From Pseudomonas sp. PB101 (GTDB taxonomy: Bacteria > Pseudomonadota > Gammaproteobacteria > Pseudomonadales > Pseudomonadaceae): 64,000 nucleotides of DNA. The position numbers and the translations under genes were made by a program. Shown here one piece after another: positions 24,569 through 33,649 of the stretch (position 1 is its first letter; each line of letters opens with the position of its first letter). The DNA is taken from NCBI RefSeq assembly GCF_009764265.1, contig NZ_RWIR01000080.1, forward strand, positions 62,001 to 126,000. The letters run 5' to 3'. Below the pieces are notes generated by a model that saw nothing but the letters and a program-made list of their open reading frames with translations, did no database searches and had not been told where the DNA came from.

Positions 24569-25300
24569 TCAAGCCAACGCCAAACCAACCAGCACCCCGA
24601 CCTCGATCAACTCCAGCATCGCCCCTGCCGTATCCCCCGTCGTGCCGCCCAGGCGCCGCAGCATCACCTGCCGTAGCCAGGCAAATCCAAGAACGGCCAG
24701 CACCACCGCCAACACGCCACTCAAACCGGCGATCAACACACAAGCCAGTGCACTGACCGCCAACACCTGCCTGCCCACCGAGCGCGGAAGATGATCGGCC
24801 AATGCCTGACCCAGCCCACCCGCACGCACATAGGGTGTAGTCAGGAACAAACCGAGCAAGGCGCCGCGACCGATCAACGGCACGATGACCAAGGCAAGCG
24901 AGTGCTGTTGCTCGATCAGCGCCAGCAGCGCGGTGAACTTGAGCAACAACACCAGCACCAGCGTCACCACGGCGATCGGCCCGCTGCGCGGGTCTTTCAT
25001 GATGGTCAGCGTGCGCTCGCGGTCGCCAAAACCGCCGAGCCAGGCATCGGCGCTGTCCGCCAGGCCATCGAGATGCAAGCCGCCGCTGAGCAGTACCCAG
25101 ACACTCAGCAGCAACGCCGCGTGCAACAACGTTGGCGTACCCAGCAGCAGCCAGTTGCATGCCCACAGAATGGCGCCAAAGAGCAATCCCACCAGCGGAT
25201 AAAACAGCAGTGACCGCCCCAGCTCCCGAGGCTCAGGCATACCAGGCAGGCGAATCGGCAGGCTGCTGAGAAATTGCAGGGCGATCCAGAATGACAACAT
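24569..25300 (-). CDS. cobS: adenosylcobinamide-GDP ribazoletransferase (cobalamin synthase)
   Basis: 243 aa, integral membrane with about six to seven helices. The family motif GGLHLDGLADSADAWLGG with acidic residues for Mg2+ is present. It joins adenosylcobinamide-GDP to alpha-ribazole (or its 5'-phosphate) to give adenosylcobalamin (phosphate), the last step of the pathway, at the inner membrane. Last gene of the cob operon; its start lies 2 nt after the cobC stop. P. denitrificans name: cobV. Confidence 0.96.
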   Translation of the reverse strand: MLSFWIALQFLSSLPIRLPGMPEPRELGRSLLFYPLVGLLFGAILWACNWLLLGTPTLLHAALLLSVWVLLSGGLHLDGLADSADAWLGGFGDRERTLTIMKDPRSGPIAVVTLVLVLLLKFTALLALIEQQHSLALVIVPLIGRGALLGLFLTTPYVRAGGLGQALADHLPRSVGRQVLAVSALACVLIAGLSGVLAVVLAVLGFAWLRQVMLRRLGGTTGDTAGAMLELIEVGVLVGLALA

Positions 25301-25302
25301 GG

Positions 25303-25878
25303 TCAGAGCACTTCCTTCAACAGGCCAGCGGGCTCCAGCGTCAGCGAAAACAGTGCGCCATGCCCGACCTCAACGTTGAGCAGTTGTTCTCGCGGCAGCC
25401 CGCGCGCTTGCGCCAGCAACAGGCGCATCACACCGCCGTGGCTGATCAGCAGAATGCGCTCACCGGCATAGGTCGTGTGCAGCCGCTCCAGCGCGGCCAG
25501 CACCCGCGCCGAGAAGTCCACAACCGGCTCGCCCCGGGGCGGCGTGAACGAATAGGGATCGGCCCAGAACAAGCCCAGCGCCTGCGCGTCGGTTTCCATC
25601 AACGCCGCCGCGCTCTGCCCTTCCCAGGCGCCGAAATGCAACTCTTGCAGGTCTTTATCCAGCTGCACCGGCACAGCCAGTTGCGCACCGAGTTCCTCGG
25701 CAAACCGTGCACAACGCTGCAAGGGTGAACTGACCAGCCGATCCCACGGCCCCTGCCCGACCACGGCGGCGCGCATCTGCGCCCAGCCCGTGTCGGTCAA
25801 CGCATCATCGATGCTGCCGCGCAGGCCGCCGCCGAGTTCGGTTTCACCGTGACGCAGCAGGTCCAGGCGCAAGGTCAT
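25303..25878 (-). CDS. cobC: alpha-ribazole phosphatase, histidine phosphatase family
   Basis: 191 aa. The phosphoglycerate-mutase-type motif is LRHGET near residue 8, with the phospho-acceptor His, and the second His is in ISHGGVM. It removes the phosphate from alpha-ribazole 5'-phosphate or adenosylcobalamin 5'-phosphate. It starts inside the end of cobT (ATGA overlap) and stops 2 nt before cobS, a tight operon context that supports the assignment over a generic histidine phosphatase. Confidence 0.9.
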   Translation of the reverse strand: MTLRLDLLRHGETELGGGLRGSIDDALTDTGWAQMRAAVVGQGPWDRLVSSPLQRCARFAEELGAQLAVPVQLDKDLQELHFGAWEGQSAAALMETDAQALGLFWADPYSFTPPRGEPVVDFSARVLAALERLHTTYAGERILLISHGGVMRLLLAQARGLPREQLLNVEVGHGALFSLTLEPAGLLKEVL

Positions 25879-26930
25879 GCCGGACGATCCGCCACGGCGG
25901 CTTCGGCGAAGGTCGCCATCTGCCCGTGCAGGTCACACGCCAGGCGCAGCAGCGGCACTGCCAACGCCGCGCCACTGCCTTCACCCAGACGCAGGCCGAG
26001 ATCGAGCAACGGCTGCGCATTCAGGGTTTCCAGCACATGCCGATGCCCCGGCTCGGCGCCGCGATGACCGAACAACAGCCACTGCCGACACTCAGGATTC
26101 AAGCGCACCGCCACCAATGCCGCGACGCTGCAAATGAAGCCGTCCACCAGCACCGCGACACCTTCCTGGGCACAGGCAAGACAGGCACCGACCAGCGCGG
26201 CAATCTCAAAGCCACCGAGGTTGAACAGGGTCTGCAAGGCATCGCCACGCTGCGCACCGTGTAGCGTCAGCGCGCGCCCGATCACCTGGGCCTTGTGGCT
26301 GACACCTGCGGCGTTGAGCCCGGTGCCGGGCCCGGTCAAATGGTCCACCGGGCATTCGAGCAAGGCACAGGCCAGGGCGCTGGCAGCGGTGGTGTTGCCG
26401 ATGCCCATTTCGCCACCGATATACAACTGCGCACCGTCGGCCTTTGCCCGCAGCACGCTGTCGCGGCCGGCCTGCAAGGCTAGCTGCCCCTGGGCCTCGG
26501 TCATGGCCGGGCCCTGGACAAAATTCGCCGTGCCCGGGCCAAGGTTCAAGTGACGCACGCCCGGCAGATCCAGCGACGGCGTTACCGTGCCGAGATCGAC
26601 CACCTCAAGGGAAGCACCCAGTTGCCGCGCCAGCACACTGATCGCTGCGCCGCCGCTGACGAAGTTGAGCAGCATCTGCCCGGTGACTTCCTGGGGAAAC
26701 GCCGACACGCCCTCGGCAACGACGCCGTGGTCACCGGCAAAAATCGCGATCCACACCTGCTCCAGGCTCGGCTTGACCCGCCCCTGCAAACCCGCCAGTT
26801 GCACCGCCACCGATTCAAGTTGACCGAGGGAGCCGGCTGGCTTGGTCAGTTGCTGCTGCCGCGCCCGGGCCTGTTCGACCGCTTGGGTATCGACCGGTTT
26901 GCACGGGTTCAGCCACCAGGATTGAGTCAT
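25875..26930 (-). CDS. cobT: nicotinate-nucleotide:dimethylbenzimidazole phosphoribosyltransferase
   Basis: 351 aa, family length. Recognised motifs include KPAGSLGQLE near residue 30, IAIFAGDHGVVAEGVSAFPQEVT, and GEMGIGNTTAASAL. It transfers phosphoribose from nicotinate mononucleotide to 5,6-dimethylbenzimidazole to give alpha-ribazole 5'-phosphate, activating the lower ligand that BluB (also in this operon) makes. ATGA overlaps link it to cobU before and cobC after. Confidence 0.97.
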   Translation of the reverse strand: MTQSWWLNPCKPVDTQAVEQARARQQQLTKPAGSLGQLESVAVQLAGLQGRVKPSLEQVWIAIFAGDHGVVAEGVSAFPQEVTGQMLLNFVSGGAAISVLARQLGASLEVVDLGTVTPSLDLPGVRHLNLGPGTANFVQGPAMTEAQGQLALQAGRDSVLRAKADGAQLYIGGEMGIGNTTAASALACALLECPVDHLTGPGTGLNAAGVSHKAQVIGRALTLHGAQRGDALQTLFNLGGFEIAALVGACLACAQEGVAVLVDGFICSVAALVAVRLNPECRQWLLFGHRGAEPGHRHVLETLNAQPLLDLGLRLGEGSGAALAVPLLRLACDLHGQMATFAEAAVADRPA

Positions 26931-27448
26931 AACGCAGTTCCTTTCAGAGTCAGGGGCAGGCCGGCGACGGTCAGGACGACACGCTGGCAGCGCTCAGCCA
27001 GAGCTTGATGCAGCCAACCGGCTTCATCGACATAGCGGCGAGTCAATTCGCCCAGCGGCACGACACCCATTCCGGTCTCGTTGCTGACAAAAATGATTTC
27101 ACCCGGCAGCGACGCCAGGCAGTCCAGCAGGGCGTCACGTTCGGCTTGCAAGCGCGCGGGATCGTCGAGCATCAGCAGATTGGTCAGCCACAGGGTCAGG
27201 CAATCCACCAACAGGCAGTGGTCGGCACGGGCGTTTTCACGCAGTACGCGGGCCAGTTCCAGTGGCTCTTCGATCAGTGCCCATTCTGCAGGGCGACGGG
27301 CGCGGTGATGAGCGACCCGCTCGTTCATTTCACCGTCCAGTGGCTGGCTGGTGGCGATGTAGGTCACGGCCAGGGCGCTGTCGATGGCGAGTTTTTCAGC
27401 GAGGCGACTCTTGCCGGAGCGGGCGCCGCCGAGGATCAGTTGAAGCAT
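26927..27448 (-). CDS. cobU: adenosylcobinamide kinase / adenosylcobinamide-phosphate guanylyltransferase
   Basis: 173 aa. The Walker A GGARSGKS is at residues 7-14, and the family motif YIATSQPLDGEMNERVAHHRARRP includes the His that is guanylylated. Bifunctional: phosphorylates adenosylcobinamide and then adds GMP. It overlaps cobT by ATGA. A REP doublet separates it from cobQ upstream, the widest gap in the operon (121 nt). P. denitrificans name: cobP. Confidence 0.97.
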   Translation of the reverse strand: MLQLILGGARSGKSRLAEKLAIDSALAVTYIATSQPLDGEMNERVAHHRARRPAEWALIEEPLELARVLRENARADHCLLVDCLTLWLTNLLMLDDPARLQAERDALLDCLASLPGEIIFVSNETGMGVVPLGELTRRYVDEAGWLHQALAERCQRVVLTVAGLPLTLKGTAL

Positions 27449-27486
27449 GGTTTATTCCTTAAAGTCTTCGGTGAAGCGCCTGGCCT

Positions 27487-27555
27487 CATCGCGAGCAAGC
27501 TCGCTCCCACAGTTGACCGCGTTCCAATGTGGGAGCGAGCTTGCTCGCGATGGGG
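27487..27555. repeat. REP doublet (REPIN-like) inside the cob operon
   Basis: Inverted pair ATCGCGAGCAAGCTCGCTCCCACA and its complement, between cobQ and cobU. As RNA it would form a strong hairpin within the operon message and might affect the expression or stability of cobU-cobS relative to cobO-cobQ. Confidence 0.9.
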
Positions 27556-27569
27556 CCGGCAAAACCAGC

Positions 27570-29021
27570 CTAAATCCCGCAGAGCTGCCGCAACAGCCCG
27601 GTATCCAGATGCTTCTCCACCAGGTCCGCCAGCCGCTCGATATCACGCTCGCGCAAGGCGTGGTAATCCACGGCCTGCACATCCTCCAACCCGGCCCAGC
27701 GCAGCAACGCGCTGCATGCTGCCGGCGATTCGAACAAGCCATGCAGGTAGGTGCCGAAGATCTGCCCGTCGGCACTTTGTGCACCATCGCAACGGCCGTC
27801 ATCCAGATGCACGGCGGCCTGTTCCAGCGCCGGTCCGCTGGTCACGCCGGCATGAATTTCATAGCCTGATACCGGTGCGTCTTCCAGCGCCAGGCGACCA
27901 CGCACGTTGCGCAACTGCTTCTCTTGTTCGAGGCGGGTCTGGAACGCCAGCAAGCCCAGGCCGGCACTGGAACCGGGCGCGCCTTCGAGCCCCAGCGGGT
28001 CATGCACCTGCTCACCGAGCATCTGCAGGCCGCCACAAATCCCCAGCAGTTTTCCGCCGTAACGCAGATGCCGGGCGATCGCGGTTTCCCAGCCATTGGC
28101 GCGCAGGTACGCGAGGTCGCTGCGCACGCTTTTCGAACCGGGCAGGATGATCAGGTCGGCGGGTGGAATCGCCTGGCCGGGACCGACGAACTGCAGGTCC
28201 ACCTGCGGATGCAGGCGCAGCGGATCGAAGTCGGTGTGATTGCTGATGCGCGGCAGCACCGGCACCACTACCTTCAGCACCTGTTCGGCCTTATCGGTCT
28301 GGCGCTGGTCGATGCCGTCCTCGGCCTCCAGGTGCAGGTCCATCACATACGGCAGCACGCCGATCACCGGTTTGCCGGTGCGCTCTTCGAGCCAGTCGAG
28401 GCCGGGTTGCAGCAACGCGAGGTCGCCACGAAATCGATTGATGATGAAGCCTTTGACCCGCGCCTGCTCACTCGGCGACAGCAGTTCCAACGTACCGACC
28501 AAATGGGCGAAAACTCCGCCGCGATTGATATCGGCGATCAGCACCACCGGGCAGTCCACCGCCTCGGCGAAGCCCATGTTGGCGATGTCGCCGGCGCGCA
28601 AATTGATTTCCGCCGGCGAGCCAGCGCCCTCGACCATCACCAGCGGATACCCCGCGCTCAAACGCTCGTGGGAGGCCAGCACCGCTTGCATGGCGATGGT
28701 TTTGTAGTCGTGATAGGCGACGGCGTTCATGGTGGTGACGGCGCGGCCATGGATGATCACCTGGGCACCGGTGTCGCTGTTGGGCTTGAGCAATACCGGG
28801 TTCATGTCGGTGTGTGGCTCGAGGTGCGCGGCCTGGGCCTGTACCGCCTGGGCGCGGCCGATCTCGCCGCCGTCGGCGGTCACCGCACTGTTGAGGGCCA
28901 TGTTCTGCGGCTTGAAGGGCACGACCCTGACGCCCTGGCGCGTAGCCCAACGGCAGAGTGCGGTCACCAGCGTGCTTTTGCCGGCATCCGAGGTGGTGCC
29001 CTGCACCATCAGCGTGGTCAT
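27570..29021 (-). CDS. cobQ: cobyric acid synthase
   Basis: 483 aa. An N-terminal P-loop amidoligase domain (MVQGTTSDAGKSTLV, residues about 4-18) and a C-terminal class I glutamine amidotransferase-like domain with the nucleophile Cys in GICGGLQMLG. It amidates the b, d, e and g side chains of adenosylcobyrinate a,c-diamide using glutamine and ATP. It overlaps the 3' end of the aminotransferase gene cobD by ATGA. Confidence 0.97.
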   Translation of the reverse strand: MTTLMVQGTTSDAGKSTLVTALCRWATRQGVRVVPFKPQNMALNSAVTADGGEIGRAQAVQAQAAHLEPHTDMNPVLLKPNSDTGAQVIIHGRAVTTMNAVAYHDYKTIAMQAVLASHERLSAGYPLVMVEGAGSPAEINLRAGDIANMGFAEAVDCPVVLIADINRGGVFAHLVGTLELLSPSEQARVKGFIINRFRGDLALLQPGLDWLEERTGKPVIGVLPYVMDLHLEAEDGIDQRQTDKAEQVLKVVVPVLPRISNHTDFDPLRLHPQVDLQFVGPGQAIPPADLIILPGSKSVRSDLAYLRANGWETAIARHLRYGGKLLGICGGLQMLGEQVHDPLGLEGAPGSSAGLGLLAFQTRLEQEKQLRNVRGRLALEDAPVSGYEIHAGVTSGPALEQAAVHLDDGRCDGAQSADGQIFGTYLHGLFESPAACSALLRWAGLEDVQAVDYHALRERDIERLADLVEKHLDTGLLRQLCGI

Positions 29022-30010
29022 TGGTTTTCCTTGGCAAAATCTTCGAACGCCTGCGCCAGTCTCGCCCAGGCGGCTTCGTCACCGGGCAAGCCGAATCGCA
29101 GGCTGCTGTTGTGCGTGAACAACCGCAGGAGAATGCCGCGCCGGGCCATGAATTCATGCAGCGCTTCGGCGCGCTCGGTGATCAGCCACTGGAACAGCGC
29201 ACAACCGCCCTGGGGCTGGAACCCGTGTTGTTCCAGCAGCGTCGCCAGGCGTGCGCCGGCCTCGTCGGTGCGTGCCCGTTGCCGCGCCTGCCCCTGGGTA
29301 TCGCGCAAGCAGGCCTGGCCCACGACCCGGGTGGCCCCGCTCACGGCCCACGGCCCCACTTGTTCAGCCAGCAGCTTGAGCAACTTGCGTTCGGCCAGCA
29401 CAAACCCCAGGCGCACACCGGCCAGGCCGAAAAACTTGCCGAAGGAGCGCAAGACGATCAGCCCGACTTGATGGGCAAACGGCGCCAGGCTCAGTTGCGG
29501 CGTGTTGTCCATGAACGCTTCGTCCACCACCAGCCAGCCACCGCGCTGGGCCAGCCGCGCGTGCCAGTCGAGCAGGCGACTGGGCGTCAGGCTCAGGCCC
29601 GTGGGGTTGTTCGGATTGACCACCACCAGCACGTCGAGGCTGTCGAGAAAGAAGTCGACTTCCTGCTCCAGCACTTCACGCACGATGTAGCCGTTGCGCC
29701 GCCACGCTTCAGCGTGCTCGGCATAACAGGGCGACAACACGCCGACCTTGCCAGCCCGACGCAATCGCGGCAGCAGCTGGATCGCCATTTGCGAGCCGGC
29801 CACCGGTAGCGCCTGCAAAGTCCCGTAGTAATCACACGCGGCCTGCTCCAGGCCGTCGTCCGTCTCCGGCAAACGGGCCCAGGCCCGCAGCGGAATCTCC
29901 GGCACCGGGAACGGCCAGGGTGCCAGGCCCGTGGACAGGTCCAGCCAGTCGGCCTCATCTATGCCGTACTCGAGCGCTGCCTTGCGCAATCGCCCACCGT
30001 GCTCAAGCAT
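29018..30010 (-). CDS. cobD: threonine-phosphate decarboxylase, PLP enzyme
   Basis: 330 aa, class I/II aminotransferase fold. The PLP lysine is in the segment LRSFGKFFGLAGVRLGF, preceded by VVDEAFMD and NPNNPTG motifs typical of the fold. It makes (R)-1-amino-2-propanol O-2-phosphate from L-threonine phosphate, the aminopropanol arm that CbiB attaches. No threonine kinase gene is in the operon. Named CobC in P. denitrificans. Overlaps cbiB by 8 nt and cobQ by 4 nt. Confidence 0.93.
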   Translation of the reverse strand: MLEHGGRLRKAALEYGIDEADWLDLSTGLAPWPFPVPEIPLRAWARLPETDDGLEQAACDYYGTLQALPVAGSQMAIQLLPRLRRAGKVGVLSPCYAEHAEAWRRNGYIVREVLEQEVDFFLDSLDVLVVVNPNNPTGLSLTPSRLLDWHARLAQRGGWLVVDEAFMDNTPQLSLAPFAHQVGLIVLRSFGKFFGLAGVRLGFVLAERKLLKLLAEQVGPWAVSGATRVVGQACLRDTQGQARQRARTDEAGARLATLLEQHGFQPQGGCALFQWLITERAEALHEFMARRGILLRLFTHNSSLRFGLPGDEAAWARLAQAFEDFAKENQ

Positions 30011-30911
30011 AAAATTCGGCCCCCAGGCAGAGAATCAGCAGCCATAACCATACCCCGCGCTGGACCAATTGCCAGCCCCGGTCAATGGCGTCGGCATCCG
30101 CCGGCACGCCTTCGCCCAACTGCGGACGTTGATGCAGTTCGCCGTGATAAATCGCCGCCCCGCCCAATTCGACGCCCAGGGCCCCCGCCCCAGCCGCCAT
30201 CACCGGGCCGGCGTTCGGGCTGTCCCAGCTCGGGCCCTGGGTGCGCCAGCACTTCAACGCCAGCCGGGTTTTGCCCAGCAACGCGTAAGTCAGTGCCACC
30301 AGGCGCGCGGGAATGTAATTGAGCACGTCGTCGATCTTCGCCGCTGCCCAGCCGAACCGTTCGAAGCGCTCGTTGCGATAACCCCACATCGCATCCAGGG
30401 TGTTGCTCAGGCGGTAAAGAACCACGCCCGGCGCACCGGCCACGGCAAACCAGAACAACGCCGCGAACACCGCGTCGCTACCGTTCTCCAGCACCGACTC
30501 GGTGGCGGCACGGGCGACTTCGGTTTCATCCAGATCACTGGTTTTGCGGCTGACCAGATAACTCACGCGTTTGCGTGCCTCATCAAGATCATCGCCGCGC
30601 AAAGCCTGGGCCACAGGCGTGACGTGTTCACCGAGGCTGCGCATGCCGAGGGCGCAATAGAGCGCGAGAATCTCGACGATCCAGCCAACGTAGGGCGCCC
30701 AGGAGAATGCCGTGGCCAACAGCACCAGCGGCAACACGGCGATCACCCACGCGGTGACGCCATGGCTGCGCCAGCCGCGACCACCGCCGTTGAAACGTTG
30801 CTCGATGCGCTCGGCAAATCGGCCGAACGCCACCAGCGGATGCCAGCGTTTGGGTTCGCCCAGCAGCGCATCCAGCGCAACCGCGGCGACACTCAACAAC
30901 GCCACACTCAT
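30003..30911 (-). CDS. cbiB: adenosylcobinamide-phosphate synthase
   Basis: 302 aa from the ATG at 30911, which overlaps the bluB stop (ATGA); a slightly longer upstream reading is not supported. Integral membrane, about four to five helices. The N-terminal EPKRWHPLVAFGRF motif identifies the CbiB/CobD family. It links adenosylcobyric acid to aminopropanol (phosphate). The substrate-binding loops face the periplasm or cytoplasm depending on topology models. P. denitrificans name: cobD. Confidence 0.96.
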   Translation of the reverse strand: MSVALLSVAAVALDALLGEPKRWHPLVAFGRFAERIEQRFNGGGRGWRSHGVTAWVIAVLPLVLLATAFSWAPYVGWIVEILALYCALGMRSLGEHVTPVAQALRGDDLDEARKRVSYLVSRKTSDLDETEVARAATESVLENGSDAVFAALFWFAVAGAPGVVLYRLSNTLDAMWGYRNERFERFGWAAAKIDDVLNYIPARLVALTYALLGKTRLALKCWRTQGPSWDSPNAGPVMAAGAGALGVELGGAAIYHGELHQRPQLGEGVPADADAIDRGWQLVQRGVWLWLLILCLGAEFYA

Positions 30912-31558
30912 TGACTCACTCCCCAATAATTTTCGTACAGCAATTCATGTAGCGGACGCGCCTGCGCCCAGCCTTCGAGCACCAGCATCGGCGCCGGATA
31001 AAATTCTTTGACAGGCCCCAGGCACAGCACCGCGAGCGGTTTGGCGCCTGCTGGCAACCGCAACAGATCGGCCAGCGCTTGCGGCTCGAACAGCGACACC
31101 CAACCCATGCCCAGCCCTTCGGCGCGGGACGCCAGCCACAGGTTCTGGATCGCACAGGACAGCGAAGCCATGTCCATTTCCGGCAAGGTGCGGCGGCCGA
31201 AGATGTGCTGCTCGCGGTCGTCCATCAGGGCGGCGACCAGTACCTCGGCGCAATCGTTGATGCCTTCGACCTTGAGCTTCATGAACTCATCGCTGCGCTC
31301 GCCGAGGGCTTCGGCGGTGCGGATGCGCTCCTCTTCCACCAACTGCTGGATTTGCCCGCGCAAGGCGCGATCGCTGATGCGAATGAAGCGCCAGGGCTGC
31401 ATCAGGCCGACACTGGGCGCCTGATGTGCGGCCTCGAGCAGGCGCCGCAGCAATTCGGGCTCGACGGTGCCGCCACTGAAGTGGCGCATGTCGCGGCGTT
31501 CGGCGATGGCGCGGTAGACCGCTGCGCGCTCGGCTTCGGAGAATGCGGTGTCGGTCAT
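30908..31558 (-). CDS. bluB: 5,6-dimethylbenzimidazole synthase
   Basis: 216 aa, flavin-destructase branch of the nitroreductase fold. Motifs: RRDMRHFSGG near residue 18 and APSVGLMQPWRFI, both FMN-contact segments in BluB. It converts reduced FMN and O2 to DMB, giving the lower ligand aerobically. This fits an aerobic cobalamin pathway. The start ATG overlaps the cobB stop (ATGA), and its SD (GAAGAGG) is next to a REP element that reaches into the cobB end. Confidence 0.94.
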   Translation of the reverse strand: MTDTAFSEAERAAVYRAIAERRDMRHFSGGTVEPELLRRLLEAAHQAPSVGLMQPWRFIRISDRALRGQIQQLVEEERIRTAEALGERSDEFMKLKVEGINDCAEVLVAALMDDREQHIFGRRTLPEMDMASLSCAIQNLWLASRAEGLGMGWVSLFEPQALADLLRLPAGAKPLAVLCLGPVKEFYPAPMLVLEGWAQARPLHELLYENYWGVSQ

Positions 31559-32937
31559 GGCCTCTTCGCGGGCAAGCCCGCTCCCACAGGGTTTAGGTGA
31601 TCCTTTGTAAGAGCTGGCTTGCCAGCGAAGGCGGCCTTACGGTCTGGCGCAAACAATGCAGCGACAGCCGCGGGATTCGACGGAAAATAAAAGTGCACGT
31701 ATGAGGCAGTCATCCGTCCCTCACGGTAGACCGCCTCCGCTCCTCGCCCGCCGTTGGGGCTCAGGCCACGGGCAATCGGCACCAGTTCGGTGGTGGTCAG
31801 CGAATGGTGATAGGTGTGCCCGCGCAGCGAACCTTCCGGCAGTTCCACCGCTTGCAACGCCAGCGCGGCGAGGCGTTTTTGCATCACCGCATCACCGTTC
31901 AACAAACCGACCAGCTCCGCACGAGCGCCCTCGACATCGGTCAACGAATCGAGCAGATAAAGCATGCCGCCGCATTCGGCCAGCAAAGGTTTGCCCGCTG
32001 CGTGGTGCGCGCGAATTGCGTTCAGCATCGACGTGTTTTGCGAGAGAGCCACATGGTGCAATTCCGGATAACCGCCCGGCAGATACAAGCTGTCTGCCTC
32101 CGGCAATTGCGCATCACGGATCGGCGAGAAAAACCGTAGTTCGGCACCCATCGCCCGCAGCAGGTCCAGACTCGCGCCGTAGGTGAATGCAAAGGCTTCA
32201 TCCCGGGCAACGGCAATGCGCACACCGGCCAGCAGCGGTTCGGCCGTGATGACATCAGGCGCGGCGAATTCGACTGCCGGGGGCAACGCAACCTCGCAGC
32301 TGCTGGCCAGGGCATCGGCTGCCGCATTGAGGCGCAGGTCGAGATCGTTCAACTCACTGGCCTGCACCAGCCCCAGGTGCCGGCTCGGCAGTTCGATCCC
32401 GGTCTCCCGGGACAGCGCGCCGTACCAGCGCAACCCTTCGGTCAGGCTGCCTTCGAGCAGTTGCGCGTGGCGCAGCGTGCCGACGCGATTGGCCAGCACG
32501 CCGGCGAACGGCAGGTCCGGCTGATAACGCGCCAGCCCCAGAGCGAGTGCGCCAAAGGTCTGGGCCATGGCGGTGCCATCGATCACACCCAGCACCGGCA
32601 CACCGAAATGCCGCGCCAGATCGGCGCTCGACGGCGTACCGTCGAACAGCCCCATGACGCCTTCGATCAGGATCAGGTCGGCTTCAGCCGCGGCTTCCCA
32701 CAACAGGCGGCGACTCTCCCGCTCGCCGACCATCCACATGTCCAGTTGATACACCGGTGCACCGCTGGCGCGCTCAAGGATCATCGGATCGAGAAAATCG
32801 GGGCCGCACTTGAACACGCGGACCTTGCGCCCCTGATTGCGGTGCAATCGGGCCAAGGCGGCGGTGACGGTGGTCTTGCCCTGGCCGGAAGCCGGCGCGG
32901 CAATCAGTACCGCCGGACATTGACGAGGGCTATTCAT
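31555..32937 (-). CDS. cobB: cobyrinate a,c-diamide synthase with REP-encoded C-terminal tail
   Basis: 460 aa. A P-loop amidoligase domain (APASGQGKTTVTAALARL near residue 14) and a C-terminal glutamine amidotransferase (LLAECGGMLYLLD). It amidates the a and c carboxylates of hydrogenobyrinic or cobyrinic acid. The domain ends near FYFPSNPAAVAALFA. The last 25 or so residues (from about AFAGKPAL to AKRP) are translated from the REP doublet at 31563-31632 and are not part of the family fold; the stop codon overlaps the bluB start. It begins 10 nt after cobO. Confidence 0.96.
   Translation of the reverse strand: MNSPRQCPAVLIAAPASGQGKTTVTAALARLHRNQGRKVRVFKCGPDFLDPMILERASGAPVYQLDMWMVGERESRRLLWEAAAEADLILIEGVMGLFDGTPSSADLARHFGVPVLGVIDGTAMAQTFGALALGLARYQPDLPFAGVLANRVGTLRHAQLLEGSLTEGLRWYGALSRETGIELPSRHLGLVQASELNDLDLRLNAAADALASSCEVALPPAVEFAAPDVITAEPLLAGVRIAVARDEAFAFTYGASLDLLRAMGAELRFFSPIRDAQLPEADSLYLPGGYPELHHVALSQNTSMLNAIRAHHAAGKPLLAECGGMLYLLDSLTDVEGARAELVGLLNGDAVMQKRLAALALQAVELPEGSLRGHTYHHSLTTTELVPIARGLSPNGGRGAEAVYREGRMTASYVHFYFPSNPAAVAALFAPDRKAAFAGKPALTKDHLNPVGAGLPAKRP
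31563..31632. repeat. REP doublet overlapping the cobB 3' end
   Basis: TTCGCGGGCAAGCCCGCTCCCACA and, inverted, GTAAGAGCTGGCTTGCCAGCGAA with divergent halves. The entire element lies inside the cobB frame, just before the overlapping stop/start with bluB. Confidence 0.85.
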
Positions 32938-32947
32938 AGAGTGCGGC

Positions 32948-33559
32948 TCACAGCTCGACGCCTTTCTGCGCTTTGATCCCGGCCTGGAAGGCGTGTTTGA
33001 TCACACCCATTTCGGTGACGGTGTCGGCCATCTCGATCATTTCCGGCTTGGCGGCACGGCCGGTGACCACCACGTGCTGCATCGGCGGCCGGGCCTGCAA
33101 GTCGCTGAGTACCTGATCGAGGTCGAGGTAGCCATGCTTGAGGGCGATGTTCAGCTCATCGAGCACTACCAGACCAATGGACGGGTCGCGCAACAGCTGC
33201 TGCGACACAGCCCAGGCAGCTTCGGCGGCGGCGATGTCGCGCTGGCGATCCTGGGTTTCCCAGGTAAAACCTTCGCCCATCACATGAAAACGCACCTGCT
33301 CGGGAAAGCGTCGGAAGAACAACTCTTCGCCCGTGCTGTTGCGGCCCTTGATGAACTGCACCACGCCGCATTGCATGCCGTGCCCCATGGCGCGGGCAAG
33401 CATGCCGAAGGCCGAACTGCTCTTGCCTTTGCCGTTGCCGGTCAGCACCAGCAACAGGCCACACTCGTTCGGGGAATTGGCGATGCGCTCGTCGATCACG
33501 GCTTTTTTGCGCTGCATGCGCGCCAGGTGGCGTTCATCACGATCGGGGGTATCAGTCAT
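32948..33559 (-). CDS. cobO: cob(I)yrinic acid a,c-diamide adenosyltransferase
   Basis: 203 aa from the ATG at 33559 (MTDTPDRDER); a 15-residue extension reaches toward the riboswitch and is not supported. P-loop LTGNGKGKSSSAFG near residue 37 and the family's VVLDELNIAL. It attaches the 5'-deoxyadenosyl group to cob(I)yrinic acid a,c-diamide and also cobinamides (BtuR/CobA family). First gene of the operon, directly downstream of the cobalamin riboswitch. Confidence 0.96.
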   Translation of the reverse strand: MTDTPDRDERHLARMQRKKAVIDERIANSPNECGLLLVLTGNGKGKSSSAFGMLARAMGHGMQCGVVQFIKGRNSTGEELFFRRFPEQVRFHVMGEGFTWETQDRQRDIAAAEAAWAVSQQLLRDPSIGLVVLDELNIALKHGYLDLDQVLSDLQARPPMQHVVVTGRAAKPEMIEMADTVTEMGVIKHAFQAGIKAQKGVEL

Positions 33560-33649
33560 GGGGGAGCTCTCCGTTGAGGCAGGAATAACGGCGGGCAGGC
33601 ACAAGAATAGAAGGCAACAAGCCTGGCATCGCCCACCGTGATGCCGCTG

